Below are positions 6,238 through 9,998 of a DNA stretch of 9,998 bases, in pieces. Origin of the DNA: an uncultured archaeon (GTDB taxonomy: Archaea; Aenigmatarchaeota; Aenigmatarchaeia; GW2011-AR5). A model generated the notes under the pieces. That model had not been told where the DNA came from. It saw only the letters and a list, made by a program, of their open reading frames with translations, and made no database searches. The stretch lies in contig CAIKBN010000092.1 of the NCBI GenBank assembly GCA_903825675.1, positions 1-9,998 of the forward strand. Direction: 5' to 3'. The stretch's first letter is position 1. Every line of letters starts with the position of its first letter. A program made the position numbers and the translations under genes.

Positions 6238-6249
6238 GTTTATAAATTT
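6238..6249 (+). promoter_or_regulatory. Promoter of the PurM-like gene
   Basis: GTTTATAAATTT lies 22-33 bp before the ATG at 6271, the spacing expected for a leaderless archaeal mRNA. It faces away from the HExxH-gene promoter in an 82-bp divergent intergenic region. Confidence 0.55.
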
Positions 6250-6270
6250 TTCATCTATAGTGATGGATAT

Positions 6271-7752
6271 ATGTCTGAAGTAGATCAATACATTGAGGAA
6301 GTTGTGAAGCGCGGAGACGAGGGTTCTGAGCTATTGGCTGCAAAGTGTGCCCCAACCTTGCGCAATTCCGAATATGTTGACATAGTCAGGGAGGGGATGA
6401 ATGGCCTTGCAGTTCTTAGAGTCCCTGAAGATTATGATGTAGTTGTTCATTCTTCTGTCGGAGATCCTAAAATTCTTGACCCTGCAGAGCATGCAGCATC
6501 CCTTGTTGATAGATTATATGAGGATGCAAAACGTATAAATGCGATTCCGTTAGGTTTTGCGAATGTAATAGATGCGAGTACTGGCAAAAAAGATGTAATA
6601 GAAAAGATTGCTGATGCGCTTGTTTCCAAATCAATTGATTACAGGATTGCTATAATGAACGGTGAGCTGGCGATTCTTGGTAGCAGGATCAACTGTGATG
6701 CCAATGTTTCTGGTACCATGTTAAGCATTATACACAGAAATAATGATTCTGATGAAATATATACAATACTTGGGATTGGTGAGGTTCCAGCTGCTGCATT
6801 TAATCCTAAAGGCAAAGCTGTTTACATAAATTCTGACGGCGTTGGTACAAAAACAGAATTCTATGAGAGAGCAAGTAAAAATGGTTATAAATATCACCTT
6901 GCATTGTGGGATTCGTTGGCAATGAAGCTTGACGATACAGCAAAGAGCGGTGCCATTCCCATGGTGGTCCATGATATTGTCGAACGCAACGGAAATATAT
7001 ACGGATGGGATTTGGATCATTATGCATTCAGAATATCACAAGACCTTGGCTATTTTGGATACTGGTTGTATCATGAAGATGTAGAAGAGAGGTTAAAGGG
7101 ATGGGATGAGAATGAATTTGCTTTTAATGTAAGCGGTTCTGCTGTAAGTGTTATTGATGAAGAACGCTTGAAAAATCCTTTGGTGCCAGAGGCAGGAGAT
7201 TATTTAATCGCCATACGAGGAAAACCAAATCCAAGATCGAACGGGATTACCGACAAGAGAAGAATTATGGTTGAGAAGTTCGGTAAGAGGTGGCATGAGA
7301 CTGAAGAGGGGAAGAGATTTCTGGAGTTCCTTGCATCACCATCGATATTGCTGTTTCCGGTATTCTACCCTTTGATAGAAAGTGATAGTGTGACAAGCGT
7401 CTATCATATGAGCGGTGGTGCATTTAATGGAAAGCTGGCAAAGCCGCTTGCAAAGCAGGGTCTTTATGTTAGGCTTGATGATATCTTCCCTCCTGATCCA
7501 AGAGAAATCGCACTTGCTGAATTTTCCAATATGCCGCTAGAGGTAGCATATGCAAAATGGCCAATGGGAAACGATGGGTTTGTAACTACAAAATATCCAG
7601 ATAAGGCATTAGCCAAAATAGCTAGTGTTGGATACGGTGTTGAGGCACGTGTTGTAGGGTTGGTTGGAAAACCAGCTGACGGTAGAACAGGGATAGAGCT
7701 TGTTGGAATTAAAGCATCGGACGGAAAAAATGTCTACTTTTCAGGTAGATAA
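6271..7752 (+). CDS. PurM-superfamily (AIR synthetase-like) protein with an N-terminal extension
   Basis: PurM makes aminoimidazole ribotide from FGAM and ATP in purine synthesis, and the superfamily also includes PurL, SelD, ThiL and HypE. Visible PurM-like elements are NSDGVGTKTEF (187-197), DSLAMKLDDTAKSGAIPMVVHDI (214-236), FNVSGSAVSVI (285-295), EAGDYLIAIRG...RSNGI (307-326, compare PurM's HSNG), VYHMSGGAF (377-385), WPMGNDGFV (430-438) and GVEARVVGLV (456-465). At 493 residues it is roughly 150 longer than ordinary PurM. The extra N-terminal part contains IADAL...NGELAILG...VSGTMLSIIHR (113-156), which resembles the GGETAEMPG...AGFAVGVVER segment that PurM carries after, not before, the GVGTK motif. 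The exact substrate is therefore uncertain. No other purine gene is nearby. It has its own promoter. Confidence 0.75.
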   Translation: MSEVDQYIEEVVKRGDEGSELLAAKCAPTLRNSEYVDIVREGMNGLAVLRVPEDYDVVVHSSVGDPKILDPAEHAASLVDRLYEDAKRINAIPLGFANVIDASTGKKDVIEKIADALVSKSIDYRIAIMNGELAILGSRINCDANVSGTMLSIIHRNNDSDEIYTILGIGEVPAAAFNPKGKAVYINSDGVGTKTEFYERASKNGYKYHLALWDSLAMKLDDTAKSGAIPMVVHDIVERNGNIYGWDLDHYAFRISQDLGYFGYWLYHEDVEERLKGWDENEFAFNVSGSAVSVIDEERLKNPLVPEAGDYLIAIRGKPNPRSNGITDKRRIMVEKFGKRWHETEEGKRFLEFLASPSILLFPVFYPLIESDSVTSVYHMSGGAFNGKLAKPLAKQGLYVRLDDIFPPDPREIALAEFSNMPLEVAYAKWPMGNDGFVTTKYPDKALAKIASVGYGVEARVVGLVGKPADGRTGIELVGIKASDGKNVYFSGR

Positions 7753-7757
7753 AAAAA
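7751..7757 (-). terminator. Oligo-T terminator of the dehydrogenase gene
   Basis: Transcription of the minus strand past the stop at 7778 runs into seven T residues about 20 nt later, a typical archaeal termination signal. The A-run on the plus strand includes the end of the PurM-like stop codon. Confidence 0.4.
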
Positions 7758-7777
7758 GAATTACAATTGCCCCGTAA

Positions 7778-8791
7778 TTATTCCTGCGGCTTAATTATAA
7801 CCTTCATCGAATTGCCAGCGCCGGCAACAAGTTTAAAACCAATGCCTGTTTCTGCTAAGCCTAGGCTGTGGGTAATCATGTCATTGACGTTTATTTTGCT
7901 ATTGCTGATCAGCTTTAGCGCTTCTTTCAGGTCGTCAGGTCCTGCTCCATAAGATGTCATGATCCTGATTTCGTTTCTCCAGAAATCGTTTATGGGAATA
8001 TTAAGGTCTATTCCTGGTTCTGGAACTGCAAAATACAAAATTGTTCCGCCGCGATCAGCGCATTGCAGTGCCTGCTTTGCAGCTGATAATGCACCTGCGC
8101 AGACTATAACATGATCTGCTAACCTGCCATTTGATTCCATGAGTTTTGCTGGTATGTTTTCCTTTGCATTTAATATATAATCTGCGCCGAATTTTTTAGC
8201 CATTGTTATGCGATATTCATTGATGTCTGTTGCAAATATTTTAGCGCCATACAATTTTGCCAGCTGGATGTGAAGGACGCCTGAGATACCGCTGCCTAAA
8301 ACTAATATTGTATCACCTTTTTTTATTTTTGCTAATTTTTGAGCGCGAAGAACGCAGGCAAGCGGCTCTATAAAGGTAGCTTGTTCGAATGAGACGTTGC
8401 TGGGCAAGAGGTAAACACCGCTTTTTACATTTATTTCTGGCACACGAATGAACTCAGCAAAGCCACCTGGGTCAAAATTTGTTTTGTGAAGCGTCTCGCA
8501 AGCAGTATGATGATCGTTTCTGCAATAATGACATGAACCGCAAGGCACGTGATGAGAAACAAATACTCGATCGCCGATTTTAAACTGAGTGCCTTCGCTC
8601 TCAGCAACCACGCCTGCCATTTCATGGCCGAGAACTCGCGGCGCTTTCTTTATGCGGTACCATTCCATGACATCGCTGCCGCAGATACCGCAGGCCATGG
8701 CTTTTACTAAAAGCTCGCCTTTACCTATAGTTGGCTTTGGCATATCTTCTATGCGGATATCATTGTTGTTGTAATACATTGCTACGCGCAT
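7778..8791 (-). CDS. Zinc-dependent medium-chain dehydrogenase (alcohol/polyol/threonine type)
   Basis: This cytoplasmic oxidoreductase belongs to the medium-chain dehydrogenase family and has 337 residues. The N-terminal GroES-like domain has catalytic-zinc residues Cys37 (CGICGSD), His56-Glu57 (LGHEMAGVV) and Glu142 (IEPLAC). The structural-zinc loop carries Cys84, Cys87, Cys90 and Cys98. The Rossmann domain begins with LVLGSGISG (163-171). Asp189 (FATDINEYR) ends the second strand, which predicts NAD(H) rather than NADP(H). PGGFAEFIRVPE (108-119) is typical of sorbitol/threonine-type members. The substrate cannot be read from the sequence: a polyol, threonine or short-chain alcohol are all possible. 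It starts at the ATG at 8791 behind a TATA-like box and is convergent with the PurM-like gene. I see no functional link to its neighbours. Confidence 0.9.
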   Translation of the reverse strand: MRVAMYYNNNDIRIEDMPKPTIGKGELLVKAMACGICGSDVMEWYRIKKAPRVLGHEMAGVVAESEGTQFKIGDRVFVSHHVPCGSCHYCRNDHHTACETLHKTNFDPGGFAEFIRVPEINVKSGVYLLPSNVSFEQATFIEPLACVLRAQKLAKIKKGDTILVLGSGISGVLHIQLAKLYGAKIFATDINEYRITMAKKFGADYILNAKENIPAKLMESNGRLADHVIVCAGALSAAKQALQCADRGGTILYFAVPEPGIDLNIPINDFWRNEIRIMTSYGAGPDDLKEALKLISNSKINVNDMITHSLGLAETGIGFKLVAGAGNSMKVIIKPQE

Positions 8792-8813
8792 AAGAAGAAA
8801 TAATGTTGAATGG

Positions 8814-8823
8814 CTTTAAATCC
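8814..8823 (-). promoter_or_regulatory. Promoter of the dehydrogenase gene
   Basis: On the minus strand GGATTTAAAG lies 23-32 bp before the ATG at 8791. There is no Shine-Dalgarno sequence and the stretch between box and ATG is pyrimidine-rich near the start, consistent with a leaderless transcript. Confidence 0.55.
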
Positions 8824-8842
8824 ATTAAATGTATATTAATAC
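8824..8842 (+). promoter_or_regulatory. Promoter of the 114-residue gene
   Basis: ATTAAATGTATATTAATACC contains TATA-like sequence about 11-29 bp before the ATG at 8853. It directly abuts the oppositely oriented dehydrogenase box, so the two could compete for TBP/TFB. The exact box is ambiguous because several TA-rich registers are possible. Confidence 0.35.
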
Positions 8843-8852
8843 CTTGATTATT

Positions 8853-9197
8853 ATGCCAAAGAAAATGTTAGCTGTTATGTGGAAAATTAAAGATCCAGCT
8901 TGGAGTCATGGCAAATCAGAGCTGCATGTATTTGGTGGAAAGACTCTTGAAGAGCATATAGCAGAGCGGCATGGCGTTTATAATCCTGACATTGCTAATT
9001 TCATTGGTGTTAGAGAATTAGGTTCTATTTTCCCGCTTACTTATATGATCGAACTTCAAAGAGAATATGATCTTGGAGCAGTTTCATATATAGGACAGAC
9101 CGATTCTACCAGAGGGCTTATGGTACTCAGTTCAGACCGTGGTGAAATGATAATGAAGGGTGAAGATTTTCATATACCATATTATACTAAGGTTTAG
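8853..9197 (+). CDS. Unrecognised 114-residue protein
   Basis: I chose the ATG at 8853 (MPKKMLAVMW) over the in-frame ATG at 8829, because the latter lies inside the TATA-like sequence and its extra residues, YINTLII, are not typical coding. The protein looks compact and mixed alpha/beta: KMLAVMWKI strand, a short helix KTLEEHIAERHG (about residues 30-41), hydrophobic FPLTYMIELQREY (60-72), then a strand-rich C-terminus with GAVSYIGQT, RGLMVLSSDRGEMIM and HIPYYTKV. No membrane span, zinc motif or catalytic signature stands out, and I do not recognise the family. Its stop overlaps that of the convergent aldolase gene by a few bases. A divergent promoter shared with the dehydrogenase suggests possible co-regulation, not function. 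Confidence 0.65.
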   Translation: MPKKMLAVMWKIKDPAWSHGKSELHVFGGKTLEEHIAERHGVYNPDIANFIGVRELGSIFPLTYMIELQREYDLGAVSYIGQTDSTRGLMVLSSDRGEMIMKGEDFHIPYYTKV

Positions 9198-9982
9198 CGC
9201 TTTTTCTCTGCATTAAAGATCTGGCCAGCTTCTTTGGCTGTTGCGTTCTCGTGGACAATTGCGCGCAATGCTTTGGCCATGGCTATTGGATAGTCATGCT
9301 TCCAGATGTTCCTGCCGAGATTTATGCCGATTGCGCCTTTTTGCATGCCGTCATAGACGAAGTCAAAGACCTCCTGTTCTGTTTCTGTCTGAGGTCCTCC
9401 TGCCATGACAACAGGCACAGGACAGCCATTCACAACCTTATCAAAGTTCTCGCACCAGTAGGTCTTGACTATGGTTGCACCAAGCTCTGCAGCAATTCTG
9501 CTGGCTAATGCCAGGTAGCGGGCGTCTCGTTTCTCGAGCTCTTTGCCAACAGCAGTTACAGCCATGACAGGCATGCCATAATCTTCAGCTTCGTTAACAA
9601 GATTTGCTAGATTCATTAGTGTCTGTTTTTCGTACTTGCTTCCTATAAATACGGAAAGCCCAACAGCACTTGCGTTTAGTCGTACTGCTTCTTTTATTGA
9701 GGTTGTAATTTCCTCATTAGCCAGATCTTCACCAACCATGCTTGTACCACCTGATACGCGGAGTATGATTGGCTTTGTGTTAACAGGGTCTATGCAAGAG
9801 CGAAGCACGCCTCGCGTAACAAAAATAGCATCGCAATAAGGAAGAAGCGGCTTTACTGTTTCGCCAGGCTTCTCTAATTTTGTTGTAGGGCCTTGAAAAT
9901 AGCCATGGTCTATAGGCATAAACATGCAATGGCCGTCTTTCTGTATCAATTGTGACAAACGATTCTTCTTTCCCCAGTCCAT
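9194..9982 (-). CDS. Class I aldolase of the LsrF/FbaB (DeoC-like) family
   Basis: This is a Schiff-base TIM-barrel aldolase. DWGKKNRLS (2-10), PIDHGYFQGPTTKLE (23-37), TRGVLRS (56-62), RLNASAVGLSVFIGS (101-115), MPVMAVTAVGKE (137-148) and AGGPQTETEQEV (194-205) closely resemble bacterial LsrF. Lys173 in IVKTYW is the expected Schiff-base lysine. Gly195-Gly196 and Gly223-Arg224 would hold the substrate phosphate. In bacteria LsrF degrades phosphorylated autoinducer-2. Archaeal relatives include fructose-bisphosphate aldolase and the aldol enzyme of the alternative shikimate route, so the substrate here is open. At 262 residues it lacks the roughly 30-residue N-terminal arm of LsrF. An in-frame TAA (9992-9994) four codons upstream of the ATG excludes a longer start. 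AGGCGAT just before the ATG could be the ribosome-binding site. No other lsr-type gene is visible. Confidence 0.88.
   Translation of the reverse strand: MDWGKKNRLSQLIQKDGHCMFMPIDHGYFQGPTTKLEKPGETVKPLLPYCDAIFVTRGVLRSCIDPVNTKPIILRVSGGTSMVGEDLANEEITTSIKEAVRLNASAVGLSVFIGSKYEKQTLMNLANLVNEAEDYGMPVMAVTAVGKELEKRDARYLALASRIAAELGATIVKTYWCENFDKVVNGCPVPVVMAGGPQTETEQEVFDFVYDGMQKGAIGINLGRNIWKHDYPIAMAKALRAIVHENATAKEAGQIFNAEKKR
9201..9205 (+). terminator. Short oligo-T downstream of the 114-residue gene
   Basis: Five T residues begin 4 nt after the stop codon at 9197. They could act as a weak archaeal terminator, and they lie within the 3' end of the opposing aldolase gene. Confidence 0.25.
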
Positions 9983-9985
9983 ATA

Positions 9986-9992
9986 ATCGCCT
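9986..9992 (-). promoter_or_regulatory. Aldolase ribosome-binding site
   Basis: On the minus strand AGGCGAT lies about 4 nt before the ATG at 9982 and differs by one base from the archaeal AGGTGAT consensus. The adjoining TAA closes the frame. Unlike most genes here, this one therefore probably has a leadered mRNA or follows another gene beyond the window edge. Confidence 0.4.
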
Positions 9993-9998
9993 TAGGTA

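Noticed and set aside
7778..8791. Specific naming as threonine or sorbitol dehydrogenase
   Set aside because: Zinc ligands and NAD-type fingerprint are clear, but no substrate-specific residues can be read with confidence.

Overview
This window is archaeal chromosomal DNA. The strongest evidence is an adjacent gatD-gatE pair, encoding the Glu-tRNA(Gln) amidotransferase found only in archaea. An archaeal/eukaryal-type methylthiotransferase (e-MtaB) supports this, as do several genes preceded by a TATA-like box about 22-33 bp upstream of the ATG, the layout of leaderless archaeal transcripts. The DNA is AT-rich by eye, genes are tightly packed on both strands, and several small genes are unrecognised. 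A DPANN-type or other uncultured lineage would fit, but that is inference.

Layout. Bases 1-351 hold the 3' end (or all) of an unrecognised gene. Facing it is a 100-residue unrecognised ORF (383-685, minus). Its start lies in the last of three identical 16-bp repeats (683-698, 745-760, 807-822) spaced exactly 62 bp apart. Read on the minus strand, each repeat is a Shine-Dalgarno-like AGGTG, an 8-bp palindromic spacer and an ATG. The sequence between repeats is unique and rich in small hairpins. Bases 823-959 carry the gatD promoter. Next comes a plus-strand operon, gatD (960-2282), gatE (2290-4089) and a four-helix membrane protein (4094-4492), with gaps of 7 and 4 bp. It meets, almost tail to tail, a minus-strand pair: a 127-residue protein with an HEKEH zinc-peptidase-like motif (5805-6188) and the e-MtaB gene (4494-5777). 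Divergent from that pair is a 493-residue PurM-superfamily protein (6271-7752). A zinc-dependent medium-chain dehydrogenase (7778-8791, minus) is convergent with it. A short two-way promoter then serves that dehydrogenase and an unrecognised 114-residue protein (8853-9197). The window ends with an LsrF/FbaB-type class I aldolase (9194-9982, minus).

Functional picture. GatDE and e-MtaB both act on tRNA: GatDE makes Gln-tRNA(Gln), and e-MtaB modifies A37 of ANN-decoding tRNAs. The PurM-like protein, the dehydrogenase and the aldolase look like small-molecule metabolism, but they are not arranged as one pathway. The parts most worth a second look are the 62-bp-period repeat array and the apparent rearrangement of conserved motifs in the PurM-like protein.
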